Positions 16,238 through 25,128 of a stretch of 64,000 bases of DNA are shown piece after piece (the first letter of the stretch is position 1; each line of letters starts with the position of its first letter). The DNA lies in assembly GCF_036898825.1 (NCBI RefSeq), contig NZ_JARUND010000002.1, positions 558,001 through 622,000 on the forward strand. The letters are read 5' to 3'. Under the pieces are notes generated by a model, which did not search any database, had not been told where the DNA came from, and was given only the letters and a program-made list of their open reading frames with translations. The stretch is from Streptomyces sp. B21-083. Its GTDB lineage: Bacteria > Actinomycetota > Actinomycetes > Streptomycetales > Streptomycetaceae. Both the position numbers and the translations under genes were made by a program.

Positions 16238-17383
16238 ATGACCACCACACTCGAACACCCCCCGGTGGAACAACTGCCCCCGGCCCGGATCACGACCGGT
16301 GTCCTCGACATCGACGGCAACGGGAAGGGGTACCTGCGGGCCGCCCACAGCTGCCTGCCCACACCCACCGACCTCCAGGTCTCCCCGGCGCTGATCCGCC
16401 GCCACGGCCTGCGCAAGGGCGACCTCGTCGTCGGCGCACAGGGCACCCAGCGCGCACTGACCGAGGTCGGGCTGGTCAACGGCCGTACGCCCGAGGAGCA
16501 GCGCGGCCGTCGCCACTTCCGCGACCTCACCCCGCTCCACCCCCGCGACCGGCTCCGCCTCGAACACCCGGCGGCCGGACTCACCGGGCGCGTCGCCGAC
16601 CTGATCGCACCCGTCGGCAAGGGCCAGCGCGGGCTGATCGTGGCACCGCCCAAGACCGGCAAGACCGTGCTGCTCCAGCAGATCGCGGCGGCCGTCGCCG
16701 GCAACCACCCCGAGTGCCGCCTGATGGTGGTGCTGCTCGACGAGCGGCCCGAGGAGGTGACCGACATGCGGCGCTCCGTGCGCGGCGAGGTGTACGCCTC
16801 GACCTTCGACAAGACACCCAAGCAGCACATCGCGCTCGCCGAACTCGTCATCGAGCGGGCCAAGCGGCTCGTCGAGGCGGGCGAGGACGTCGTCATCCTC
16901 CTGGACTCCCTCACCCGGCTGTGCAGGGCCCACAACAACGCGGCGGCCTCCGGCGGCCGCACCCTCAGCGGTGGGGTCGACGCCGCCGCGCTGCTCGGGC
17001 CGAAGCGGCTGTTCGGCGCCGCGCGCCTGGCCGAGGAGGGCGGTTCGCTCACGATCCTCGCCACGGCCCTGGTGGAGACCGGCTCACGCGCCGACGACTT
17101 CTTCTTCGAGGAGCTGAAGAGCACCGGCAACATGGAGCTCCGGCTGAGCCGCGAGCTGGCGTCCCGGCGCGTCTACCCGGCCGTCGACATCAACCCGTCC
17201 GGCACCCGCCGCGAGGAACTCCTGCTGCCCCCGGCCGAGTTGACGACCGTACAGGGACTGCGGCGGGCCCTGCAGACGCGGGACGGCCAGACAAACCTGG
17301 AGACCCTCCTCGATCGGCTCCGCGACACGCCCGACAACGCGACCTTCCTGCGGCGGATCCAGCCGACGCTGCCCTCCGGCTGA
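16238..17383 (+). CDS. rho: Short transcription termination factor Rho paralogue
   Basis: A 381-residue Rho. The RNA-binding domain starts at the N-terminus without the long basic insertion that marks the main actinobacterial Rho (usually well over 600 residues). The ATPase core is complete: Walker A APPKTGKT near residue 137, Walker B VVILLDSLTRL near 223, the Q-loop/R-loop region GGRTLSGGVDAAAL, and the conserved ELKSTGNMELRLSREL with the following VDINPSGTRR. It should form a hexameric RNA helicase that ends transcription. Being short, it is probably a second Rho beside the housekeeping one. A gene for a carboxypeptidase follows in the same direction. Confidence 0.9.
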   Translation: MTTTLEHPPVEQLPPARITTGVLDIDGNGKGYLRAAHSCLPTPTDLQVSPALIRRHGLRKGDLVVGAQGTQRALTEVGLVNGRTPEEQRGRRHFRDLTPLHPRDRLRLEHPAAGLTGRVADLIAPVGKGQRGLIVAPPKTGKTVLLQQIAAAVAGNHPECRLMVVLLDERPEEVTDMRRSVRGEVYASTFDKTPKQHIALAELVIERAKRLVEAGEDVVILLDSLTRLCRAHNNAAASGGRTLSGGVDAAALLGPKRLFGAARLAEEGGSLTILATALVETGSRADDFFFEELKSTGNMELRLSRELASRRVYPAVDINPSGTRREELLLPPAELTTVQGLRRALQTRDGQTNLETLLDRLRDTPDNATFLRRIQPTLPSG

Positions 17384-17493
17384 CCCGGCCCGGCCGGTGC
17401 CCGTGGGCTCCCGTGTGTGGCATCCGGGTGTTCGGGCCGGTTCCTCGGCCACGGCACCACGGCATACGGCGCACCCATTCCTACGTTTGCGAT

Positions 17494-18756
17494 ATGACCA
17501 TCAGATTCTCTGCTCGTAGTGCTGCGTCCTCGTCGTACTCGTCGTCCTCGTCGGCGGCATCCCGGATCGCCGCCTCCTGCTGTGCTCTGTGCGTGACGGG
17601 CGTGCTGGCGCTCGCACCCGTCCCGGCATCCGCCCGCACCGGTGCCGCCCCGGCTACGCCGACGCCGAAGCCGACGACAGCGGCGACGGCGAACGCGCGG
17701 CTGCTGTACCGCTCCGGCACCCACGCCCGGCTGCGCCCCGGGGCACCTCGCCTCCCCCGGGACGTGTCCGCGCTGTCGTGGCTGGTGGCCGACGCCGGCA
17801 CCGGTGAGGTCCTCGCCGCGCGCAACGCGCACCGCGATCTGCCGCCGGCCAGCACGCTCAAGACGCTCTTCGCCCTCACCGTGCTCCCCACGCTGCCGGC
17901 TGGCCTGCGGCACAAGGTCACCGAGGCCGACTTGGAGGACATCGGCGCCGGCAGCAGTCTGGTCGGGGTCGAGGCCGGGCGTACGTACCGGGTCTCCGAC
18001 CTGTGGCGGGGTGTGTTCCTCAACTCCGGGAACGACGCCGTGCACGTCCTGGCCGCCATGAGCGGCGGCTGGCGCGACACCGTCGTCCGGATGCAGGCCA
18101 AGGCCCGCGCCCTGGGCGCCCGCGACACCCATGTGCGCTCGCCCGACGGCTACGACACGCCGGGGCAGGTGTCGTCGGCGTACGACCTCGCCGTGTTCGG
18201 GCGGGCCGGGCTGCGCAACGCCGACTTCGCCGCGTACTGCGGCACCGCCTACGCGAAGTTCCCCGGCGGGGGCGGCTCGTCGTACGAGATCCAGAACACC
18301 AACCGGCTGCTGACCGGCGCCAACGGCGTCGAGCGCTACCGGGGGGTCATCGGCGTCAAGAACGGCTACACCAGCAACGCCGGCAACACACTGGTCGCCG
18401 CCGCACGCCGGGGCGGACACACTCTGGTCGTCACCGTGATGAACCCTCAGGAGGGTGACGGCTACACCGTCTACGAGGAGGCCCGCTCGCTGCTCGACTG
18501 GGGCTTCGGGGCCGCCGGACGCGTCGATCCCGTCGGTTCGCTGGACGCCGCGAGGCCCGTGTCGCAGCCGGGCCCGCAGGCGCCGGTGCGGGTGCGGAGG
18601 CCGGCGCAGGGGCCGACGCAGGTGCCGGCCGCCGCCACCGTGACGTCCGACAGCGGACCGGGCTGGCCGGCGATCTTGACGATCCTGGGCGCGGCCGTGC
18701 TCGGTGCCGGCGCGGTGTCGCTCGTACTGCGCGTCGCCGGGTCGAAGCGGGTCTGA
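17494..18756 (+). CDS. D-alanyl-D-alanine carboxypeptidase (penicillin-binding protein, S11 type)
   Basis: A 420-residue secreted or membrane-bound D,D-carboxypeptidase trimming peptidoglycan stem peptides. A serine-rich signal region (about 1-48, AASCCALCVTGVLALAPVPA) is followed by the catalytic domain with STLK (S120-K123), SGN (S178-N180) and KNG (K289-G291, KNG replacing KTG). After about residue 345 comes a proline-rich linker, then a C-terminal membrane helix (AILTILGAAVLGAGAVSLVL) and a short basic end. The last 286 bases overlap, tail to tail, the mannosyltransferase gene on the other strand; the proline-rich linker and membrane anchor fall in that overlap. Confidence 0.9.
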   Translation: MTIRFSARSAASSSYSSSSSAASRIAASCCALCVTGVLALAPVPASARTGAAPATPTPKPTTAATANARLLYRSGTHARLRPGAPRLPRDVSALSWLVADAGTGEVLAARNAHRDLPPASTLKTLFALTVLPTLPAGLRHKVTEADLEDIGAGSSLVGVEAGRTYRVSDLWRGVFLNSGNDAVHVLAAMSGGWRDTVVRMQAKARALGARDTHVRSPDGYDTPGQVSSAYDLAVFGRAGLRNADFAAYCGTAYAKFPGGGGSSYEIQNTNRLLTGANGVERYRGVIGVKNGYTSNAGNTLVAAARRGGHTLVVTVMNPQEGDGYTVYEEARSLLDWGFGAAGRVDPVGSLDAARPVSQPGPQAPVRVRRPAQGPTQVPAAATVTSDSGPGWPAILTILGAAVLGAGAVSLVLRVAGSKRV

Positions 18757-19883
18757 CCGGCAGCGTCCACCGGCAGCCACAGCAGCAACCCGAGCGTGAC
18801 CCAGACGTACGCGCTGCCGCCCACGAACCCGTCGACGCCGGACGCGTCGTCGAACCACAGCCACACCACGCTCGTACACAGCACCGCGTACAGCGCGCCC
18901 GCCACGCGCGCGTGCCCGGTGCGCACCAGGACGGCGAACGACGGGAGCAGCCAGACGAGATGGTGCACCCAGGTGATCGGGCTGACCAGGCAGGCGGTCA
19001 GCCCGGTGAGCGCGAAAGCGCCCCACCAGTCCCCCACCACGGCGGCCCGCCGCGCCCGCCAGGCCCAGACCCCGAGGACCGCCGCGACCACCACCAGCCA
19101 GACGGCACGACTGGGTTCGCCCGGCGCGGCCAGCCGGGCCAGCACACCCTGGAGGGACTGGTTCGACACATACGCCAGTTGCCCGATGCGCCGGGTGTCC
19201 CACAGCGCCTCGCTCCAGTAGTAGCGCGAGGCGTCCGGCGCGACCCACGCCGCGAGCGCCGTGGCCGCACCGGCGACGGCCGTCGCGACCCCGGCGGCCC
19301 GCCGTCGCCCGGCGAGCAGCAGCAGGCCGACGAAGAGGGCCGGCGTCAGCTTGACCGCGGCGGCGAGCCCGATCCCGGTGCCCGACCAGCGGGCCCGCCC
19401 GGTCGTCAGCAGCCAGGCGTCGGTCAGGACGAGGGCCAGCAGTACGAGGTTCACCTGGCCGAAGCTGAAGGTGTCCCGCACGGGCTCGAACAGCGCCAGC
19501 GCGCAGCCGGTCAGGGCCCAGCCGTACCAGCCGTACCGGCGCAGCACCGGTCCTGCGGCCATCCACACCACGGCGCCGAGCGACGCCAGGTTGAGCAGCA
19601 GTGCGGCGGTGATCGCGGCGCGCAGCCCGAGCAGCGCCATCGGCAGCATGCTGACCGCCGCGAACGGCGGATAGGTGAAGCCGTACGCCGTGCCGGGCAC
19701 CCGGTAGTCGTAGATCCGGCCGCCGTGGTGGACCCAGGTGCCGACGGTTCCGTAGTAGACGCGCAGGTCGAACCAGCCGCGCAGCAGCGGCACCGTCGCC
19801 GTGAACACGGTCACGGCGACCGCGAGGGCGAGCACCAGGAGGAGCCGTTCCCGGTCGGTGCGGGGCAGTCTCACAGCGCTCAT
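18471..19883 (-). CDS. GT-C glycosyltransferase, DUF2029/GT87 family
   Basis: A 470-residue polytopic membrane protein of the GT87 family of polyprenol-phosphate-mannose-dependent alpha-mannosyltransferases. About ten hydrophobic segments are seen; the first loop carries DLRVYYGTVGTWVHHGGRIY, containing the acidic residue expected of GT-C enzymes, and YGFTYPPFAA is a family motif. The ATG overlaps the TGA of the adjacent MptB-like gene, so the pair is coupled. The last 95 residues or so are low-complexity and are encoded antisense to the carboxypeptidase tail; the membrane part ends near VTLGLLLWLPVDAAG, just before the overlap. Confidence 0.85.
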   Translation of the reverse strand: MSAVRLPRTDRERLLLVLALAVAVTVFTATVPLLRGWFDLRVYYGTVGTWVHHGGRIYDYRVPGTAYGFTYPPFAAVSMLPMALLGLRAAITAALLLNLASLGAVVWMAAGPVLRRYGWYGWALTGCALALFEPVRDTFSFGQVNLVLLALVLTDAWLLTTGRARWSGTGIGLAAAVKLTPALFVGLLLLAGRRRAAGVATAVAGAATALAAWVAPDASRYYWSEALWDTRRIGQLAYVSNQSLQGVLARLAAPGEPSRAVWLVVVAAVLGVWAWRARRAAVVGDWWGAFALTGLTACLVSPITWVHHLVWLLPSFAVLVRTGHARVAGALYAVLCTSVVWLWFDDASGVDGFVGGSAYVWVTLGLLLWLPVDAAGQTRFDPATRSTSDTAPAPSTAAPRIVKIAGQPGPLSDVTVAAAGTCVGPCAGLRTRTGACGPGCDTGLAASSEPTGSTRPAAPKPQSSSERASS

Positions 19884-21289
19884 ACGGTGTTCTCCCGCAG
19901 GGGTGATTGGGCCGCCTGGTGGGCCTGCCAGAGGACGACGAGGGCCAGCGCGCCGCCGGAGACGGCCAGGACCAGTTGCTCGGTCTCGGCGGGCGCGCCG
20001 CTCGGCAGTGCCAGGAGCGCGACGACTCCGGTGACGGCGGCGAGGCGGTGGCGTACCGCCGGACTGGTGCTGGGCGCGGCGGCGGCGATGAGGAACAGGG
20101 CCCACAGGGCGTACCAGGGCCGGATCGCCGGGCCGAGGACGACCACGACGGCGAGGCTGAGGCCGAGCGCGTAGAGCGGGCTGAGGCGTGGGCGGCGCAG
20201 CCAGATGACGGCGATGGCGAGGACGGTGACCGCTATCCCGAGGAGGTGCCAGGCCGGGACGGCGAGCGGTGCCAGATCGCTGCCGAGCTCCGTGAGCGCG
20301 GCGGCCGTGGCGCGGCCGAGGAGGCTGGTGAGGGCCCAGTTCTGGGGTGACACCGGGGTTTTCAGGGCGCCTATCCAGCCGTAGCCGGTGCCGGCCAGCG
20401 CGGTGACGGCGACGGTGGTCGCGGCTGCCGCGCCCGCCGTGGTCAGTACCGCCCGCGCCGGGCTGCGACCCGCACGCATCTGGAGCGCCACGACAGCGGC
20501 GAGGCCGAGGAGTGCGGGTGCCTTGACGAGGGCGGCCAGCGTCACGAGTACTGCGCCCAGGATCGGCCACCGGCCCAGCGCCGCCACCAGGCCGACGCCG
20601 AGCAGCCCGAGCATGATCGCGTCGTTGTGCGCGCCGGCCACCAGGTGCAGCAGGACCAGCGGGTTGAGGGCGCCGAGCCAGAGGGCGGCGGCCGGGTCGG
20701 CGCCGTTGTGCCGGGCGAGGCGGGGCAGGGCCGCCGCCATCAGCGCCACGCCGAGCAGCGCGACCAGGCGCATGCCGAACAGACCGGCGGGGATCTCGCC
20801 CCGGGTCAGTCCGGAGAGCCCGGACGCCACGGCGAGGAACAGCGGGCCGTAGGGGGCGCCGGTCTGCTGCCACACGGGGGCGACCTCGGCGGCGAGCGGG
20901 CCGCCGAGCAGGGCGGGGCCGTGCGTGTACACGTCCATGTGCGCGTCGACCATCGCGCCCTGGGCGAGGTAGCTGTAGACGTCGCGGCTGAAGAGGGGCG
21001 GGGCGAGGAGGAGCGGGGCCGCCCAGACGGCGAGCACGAGCATCAGGGACCGTACGGTGGGCGGGTTCGCGCTGCGGACCAGTCTGCCGAGCAGGGTCCA
21101 GGCGGCGATCAGGAGGACGACACCGAAGTAGACGCCGACCAGGCCCAGTGCGGCGCGGGGGGTGGAGGGTGCGATGAGTTCGCGTACGGGGAGGGCTCCG
21201 GCGGTCTCGCCTCCGAGGGCCAGGCATGCGGTGCCGATCAGGCCTGTGGCCTGGCAGCGGGGGAGGTTTGTCGCGGGGGCCTTGAGCAC
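19880..21289 (-). CDS. mptB: Polyprenol-phosphomannose-dependent alpha-1,6-mannosyltransferase, MptB-like
   Basis: A polytopic GT-C mannosyltransferase of the MptB family, which in actinobacteria extends alpha-1,6-mannan chains on lipid carriers. Family signs are the loop PLFSRDVYSYLAQGAMV with the catalytic aspartate, the following YTHGPALLG and APYGPLFLA, and NPLVLLHLVAGAHNDAIMLG. The start is uncertain: the open frame reaches 21481, but the upstream part translates an intergenic repeat (GAGNCATSHRR), so the GTG at 21287-21289 was taken, giving 469 residues. Coupled to the GT87 gene by ATGA; both probably build the same mannose-containing glycan. Confidence 0.83.
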   Translation of the reverse strand: MLKAPATNLPRCQATGLIGTACLALGGETAGALPVRELIAPSTPRAALGLVGVYFGVVLLIAAWTLLGRLVRSANPPTVRSLMLVLAVWAAPLLLAPPLFSRDVYSYLAQGAMVDAHMDVYTHGPALLGGPLAAEVAPVWQQTGAPYGPLFLAVASGLSGLTRGEIPAGLFGMRLVALLGVALMAAALPRLARHNGADPAAALWLGALNPLVLLHLVAGAHNDAIMLGLLGVGLVAALGRWPILGAVLVTLAALVKAPALLGLAAVVALQMRAGRSPARAVLTTAGAAAATTVAVTALAGTGYGWIGALKTPVSPQNWALTSLLGRATAAALTELGSDLAPLAVPAWHLLGIAVTVLAIAVIWLRRPRLSPLYALGLSLAVVVVLGPAIRPWYALWALFLIAAAAPSTSPAVRHRLAAVTGVVALLALPSGAPAETEQLVLAVSGGALALVVLWQAHQAAQSPLRENTV

Positions 21290-21407
21290 TTGGGAAGCGT
21301 GGCAAGGGTGGGTGGACGGGGGGCTACGGGATGCCTTCCGGGCGGGGGCGTGCGTGTTACCGGTGGGTGGGTGGTTGGGGGTTGTTCGTCGGGTGCGGGC
21401 CCGGCGG

Positions 21408-21450
21408 TGGCTTGTCGCGCAGTTCCCCGCGCCCCTGAGGGGCGCCCCTC
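21408..21450. repeat. Copy of a dispersed intergenic repeat plus a small palindrome
   Basis: The 29 bases at 21408-21436, starting TGGCTTGTCGCGCAGTTCCC, are identical to those at 57581-57609. They are followed by the perfect palindrome GAGGGGCGCCCCTC (21437-21450). The block sits between the glutaminase stop and the MptB start. Short elements of this kind are very common between Streptomyces genes; a terminator role is possible. Confidence 0.7.
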
Positions 21451-21488
21451 TCACGGAGTTGAGAGGTCCCCTTGGAACCACTCTGGAA

Positions 21489-22433
21489 TCAGAAGACCGA
21501 TACTCCCGTCAGTGTCGTGAAACGGTCCAGGGCTGTCACGCCTGCCACCGAGTTGCCTCGCTCGTCCAGTCCGGGGCTCCATACGCACAGCGTGCAGCGG
21601 CCGGGGACGACGGCGATGATGCCGCCGCCGACTCCGCTCTTGCCGGGGAGGCCCACTCGGTAGGCGAAGTCGCCTGCGGCGTCATAGGTGCCGCAGGTCA
21701 GCATGATGGCGTTGATCTGTTTGGCCTGGCTGCGGGTCAGGAGGCGGGTGCCGTCGGCGCGGACGCCGTGCCGGGCCAGGAAGCCGGTGGCGAGGGCGAG
21801 GTCGGCACAGGACGCCTCGACGGAGCACTGGCGGAAGTACTGGTCCAGCAGGTCCGGGACCGGGTTGTCGATGTTGCCGTACGACGCCATGAAGTGGGCG
21901 AGGGCGGCGTTGCGGTGGCCGCGTCCGGCCTCGGAGGCGGCGACTTCCTTGTCGAAGGTGAGGCCGGGGTTGCCGGACTCCGCGCGCAGGAAGTCGAGGA
22001 GTGCTCCGGCCGCGTCGCCGGTACGGGTGTGCAGGCGGTCGGTGACGACGAGGGCGCCCGCGTTGATGAACGGGTTGCGCGGGATGCCGTTCTCGTACTC
22101 CAGCTGGATCAGGGAGTTGAAGGGGTTGCCGGAGGGTTCGCGGCCGACGTGCTCCCAGAGTTCGTCGCCCTCGCGGGCCAGGTCGAGGGCGAGCGTGAAC
22201 ACCTTGGTGACGGACTGCGCGGAGAACGGCTGCCGCCAGTCCCCCACCCCGTAGACCGTGCCGTCGAGTTCGGCGACGGCCATGCCGAAGCTGCGCGGGT
22301 CGCGGGCCGCGAGCGCCGGGATGTAGTCGGCGGGGCGTCCTCGGCCGGGGGTGCGTCCGATCTCCTCGGCGATGCGTTCCAGGACCGGTTGGAAGGTCGG
22401 GGGCGAGGGTGCGGGCGACGGAGCTGATGCCAT
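21489..22433 (-). CDS. glsA: Glutaminase A
   Basis: A 314-residue glutaminase (beta-lactamase-related fold) converting glutamine to glutamate and ammonium. The catalytic Ser-x-x-Lys is in FSAQSVTKVFTLAL, the conserved asparagine/tyrosine region in RNPFINAGALVVTD, and the C-terminal SGVGGGIIAVVPGR is intact, so it looks active. Start choice: AAGGAG occupies 22444-22449 on the minus strand, leaving 10 bases to the ATG at 22431-22433 but only 1 base to the ATG at 22440-22442; the inner start is therefore preferred. It follows the aspartase gene by about 60 bases and is the last gene of the amide-catabolism block. Confidence 0.93.
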   Translation of the reverse strand: MASAPSPAPSPPTFQPVLERIAEEIGRTPGRGRPADYIPALAARDPRSFGMAVAELDGTVYGVGDWRQPFSAQSVTKVFTLALDLAREGDELWEHVGREPSGNPFNSLIQLEYENGIPRNPFINAGALVVTDRLHTRTGDAAGALLDFLRAESGNPGLTFDKEVAASEAGRGHRNAALAHFMASYGNIDNPVPDLLDQYFRQCSVEASCADLALATGFLARHGVRADGTRLLTRSQAKQINAIMLTCGTYDAAGDFAYRVGLPGKSGVGGGIIAVVPGRCTLCVWSPGLDERGNSVAGVTALDRFTTLTGVSVF

Positions 22434-22492
22434 GATCGCCATTCTCCTTCCCGGTCGGTCCTGGTGCGCGTTCGTGTGTGCCGGCAGTGGTC

Positions 22493-23902
22493 CTACCTTG
22501 CCGCGCCGTTGCCCGCCAGGATCTCGGGGCGGAGCAGGTCCGCGAGTCGCTCGGCGGGCAACAGGCCCTTCTCCAGGACGAGTTCGGCGACACCCCGGCC
22601 GCTGACGAGGGCCTCCTTGGCGATGTCGGTGGCGGCCGTGTACCCGATGTAGGGGTTGAGGGCGGTGACCAGGCCGATGGAGTTCTCCACGCTCGCGCGC
22701 AGCGCCTCGGTGTTGGCGGTGATGCCGTCGACACAGCGCTCGGCGAGGGTGAGGCAGGCGGCGCGCAGGTGGGTGATCGACTCCGACAGGGAGTGCAGGA
22801 TGATCGGCTCGAAGGCGTTGAGCTGGAGCTGTCCGGCCTCGGCGGCCATGGTGATGGTGACGTCGTTGCCGATCACCTCGAAGGCGACCTGGTTGACGAC
22901 CTCGGGGATCACCGGGTTGACCTTGCCGGGCATGATCGACGAACCGGCCTGCACCGGCGGGAGGTTGATCTCGCCGAGCCCGGCGCGCGGCCCGGAGGAC
23001 AGCAGGCGCAGGTCGTTGCAGCTCTTGGAGAGCTTGACCGCGACGCGCTTCAGTACACCGGACATCTGGACGAACGCCCCACAGTCCTGGGTGGCTTCGA
23101 CCAGGTTGGCGGCCGTGACGAGCGGCAGTCCGGTGATCGCGGAGAGGTGGCGGCGGGCCGATTCGGCATATCCGGCGGGGGCGTTGAGGCCCGTGCCGAT
23201 GGCGGTGGCACCGAGGTTGATCTCGTGGATCAGCAGGGCCGCCTCCGCGAGGCGGCTGCGGTCCTCCTCGATCATCACGGCGTACGCCGAGAACTCCTGC
23301 CCGAGCGTCATCGGCACCGCGTCCTGCAGCTGTGTACGCCCCATCTTCAGCACGTCACGGAACTCGACCGCCTTACGGGCGAAGGAGTCCTGGAGCACGG
23401 CCATCGCCTTGAGCAGTTCCCGCACCGCGAAGACTGTCGCCACCTTGACGGCGGTCGGGTAGACGTCGTTCGTGGACTGGCCGAGGTTGACGTCCTCGTT
23501 GGGGTGCAGGTACTGGTACTGGCCCTTGGCGTGGCCCAGCAGCTCCAACGCCCGGTTCGCGACGACCTCGTTGGCGTTCATGTTCGTCGAGGTGCCCGCC
23601 CCGCCCTGGATCACGTCCACCACGAACTGGTCGTGCAGCCCGCCACTGCGGATCTCCCGGCACGCCTCGACTATCGCGGCGGCCTTCTCCGGATCGAGGA
23701 GGCCGAGTTCCTCGTTGGCGAGGGCGGCGGCCTCCTTTACGGCGGCGAGGGCGTCGATGAGATGCGGGTAGGCGGAGATGGTCATGCCGGTGATGGGGAA
23801 GTTCTCGATGGCGCGCAGGGTGTGGACACCCCAGTACGCCTCGGTGGGAACGTCACGGTCGCCGAGCAGGTCGTGTTCGCTGCGAGTGGCTGCGCCGGTC
23901 AT
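22493..23902 (-). CDS. aspA: Aspartate ammonia-lyase
   Basis: A 469-residue aspartase, a homotetrameric enzyme of the fumarase/aspartase superfamily that splits aspartate into fumarate and ammonium. The signature loop with the catalytic serine is GSSIMPGKVNP. GTSTNMNANEV and HPNEDVNLGQSTNDVYPTA are the other two conserved substrate-binding regions. Length is normal. It receives aspartate from the asparaginase encoded immediately upstream. The intergenic stretch before it contains a hairpin and a Streptomyces repeat, so it probably has its own promoter as well as any read-through. Confidence 0.94.
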   Translation of the reverse strand: MTGAATRSEHDLLGDRDVPTEAYWGVHTLRAIENFPITGMTISAYPHLIDALAAVKEAAALANEELGLLDPEKAAAIVEACREIRSGGLHDQFVVDVIQGGAGTSTNMNANEVVANRALELLGHAKGQYQYLHPNEDVNLGQSTNDVYPTAVKVATVFAVRELLKAMAVLQDSFARKAVEFRDVLKMGRTQLQDAVPMTLGQEFSAYAVMIEEDRSRLAEAALLIHEINLGATAIGTGLNAPAGYAESARRHLSAITGLPLVTAANLVEATQDCGAFVQMSGVLKRVAVKLSKSCNDLRLLSSGPRAGLGEINLPPVQAGSSIMPGKVNPVIPEVVNQVAFEVIGNDVTITMAAEAGQLQLNAFEPIILHSLSESITHLRAACLTLAERCVDGITANTEALRASVENSIGLVTALNPYIGYTAATDIAKEALVSGRGVAELVLEKGLLPAERLADLLRPEILAGNGAAR

Positions 23903-23940
23903 GACTGGGTGGGCCTTCTTTCGTGAGTGGAGCTGCCAAT

Positions 23941-24020
23941 TCAGCCCGTCCGGAGTTCGAGGACGAGGCCCTTCAGGGCCGACAGCGGGGGTCTGGGGGC
24001 GCAGCCCCCAGGAACGGGAT
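23941..24020. terminator. Hairpin within a Streptomyces-type intergenic repeat
   Basis: CTGGGGGC (23993-24000) and GCCCCCAG (24004-24011) form a perfect 8-base stem with loop GCA. The preceding GTCCGGAGTTCGAGGACGAG and GGCCCTTCAGGGCC are typical of a widespread Streptomyces intergenic element. It lies about 55 bases after the asparaginase stop and before the aspartase start, so it can end or attenuate transcription between them. Confidence 0.65.
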
Positions 24021-24066
24021 GGGACGGGTAAGGGCGGCGGGGGCGAAGAAATCCGTGCGGATACCC

Positions 24067-25128
24067 CTACCGCCGCGGTACCGGATCGAGCGCGCGGGCC
24101 GGCCGGACCCGCCCGACCTCCCGGCCGCCGCCCAGCAGAGCCTCGCCCTCGAACTCGGTGAGCAGCTCCGGGTCCACGCCGGCGCGGCCGAGTGCCGCCG
24201 CCGTGACCGGGACGCGGGCCCGGTTCGCGCCGTCGGCGATCTTCACCGCGACGGCCCGGCCGTCCGGGAGGGCGGCGACCTGGACGCCCTCGAAGCCGTC
24301 CTTGCTGAGCAGCCCGGGTACGGCCCGCATCAGCGCGGCCACGTCACGGCCCGAGCCGGAGGCCATCTCTGCGTGGTCGCGCATCGCGTCGGCGACCAGG
24401 GCCTCCGGGGTGTCCGGGGCGGCGGTCGTGATCCGGGCCGCGGCGCGGGCCAGGCCGTGCAGGGAGATGGAGAAGAGGGGTGCGCCGCAGCCGTCGACGG
24501 TCACCCGGGCGATGCGCTGGCCGGTCAGATCCTCGACGATCTCGGCGATCGTCTGCTGGAGGGGGTGGCCGGGATCGAGGTAACTGTCGAGGGGCCAGCC
24601 GTTGAGCTCGCAGGTGTAGAGCATGGCCGCGTGCTTGCCGGAGCAGTTCTGGGCGAGGCGGGAGGGCAGGCGGCCCTCGCGTATCCAGACGTCGCGGACG
24701 ATCGGGTCGAACGGCAGGTCCGGGACGTTGCGCAGGTCGTCCTCGGCGAGGCCGGCCAGCTCCAGGATGCGGCGGGAGCCGGCCAGGTGGCGTTCCTCGC
24801 CGGAGTGGCTGGCGGCGGTCAGGGAGAGCAGCTCGCCGTCGAGGGGCAGACCGGCCCTGAGCATGGCCACCGCCTGGACGGGCTTCAGGGCGGAGCGCGG
24901 ATAGAAGGCCGCCTCGATGTCGCCCATCTGCAGCTCCACCTGGCCGTCGGCGCCGAGGACGACGACGGAACCGTAGTGGATGCCCTCGACGACCCCGCCG
25001 CGCACGAGGTGCGCGACGGGCGCGTGAAGGGGTTCGCGGATCGCGGGAGCGTCCGCGAGTGAACTGCTGTACATGGCTGCCTGCACTGCTTCCTGCATTA
25101 CTTCATCCTGCATCACCGCGTGGTTCAC
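24067..25128 (-). CDS. L-asparaginase II-type asparaginase
   Basis: A protein of up to 353 residues of the Rhizobium-type (thermolabile, asparaginase II) family, unrelated in sequence to the E. coli enzymes. Family landmarks are [36 protein letters not shown] with the catalytic Ser/Lys pair, [12 protein letters not shown], and [10 protein letters not shown] with conserved cysteine and lysine. It would hydrolyse imported asparagine to aspartate. The GTG at 25126-25128 overlaps the permease stop (GTGA); ATG codons at 25113, 25098 and 25074 are alternatives, so the exact N-terminus is open. Confidence 0.9.
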   Translation of the reverse strand: MNHAVMQDEVMQEAVQAAMYSSSLADAPAIREPLHAPVAHLVRGGVVEGIHYGSVVVLGADGQVELQMGDIEAAFYPRSALKPVQAVAMLRAGLPLDGELLSLTAASHSGEERHLAGSRRILELAGLAEDDLRNVPDLPFDPIVRDVWIREGRLPSRLAQNCSGKHAAMLYTCELNGWPLDSYLDPGHPLQQTIAEIVEDLTGQRIARVTVDGCGAPLFSISLHGLARAAARITTAAPDTPEALVADAMRDHAEMASGSGRDVAALMRAVPGLLSKDGFEGVQVAALPDGRAVAVKIADGANRARVPVTAAALGRAGVDPELLTEFEGEALLGGGREVGRVRPARALDPVPRR

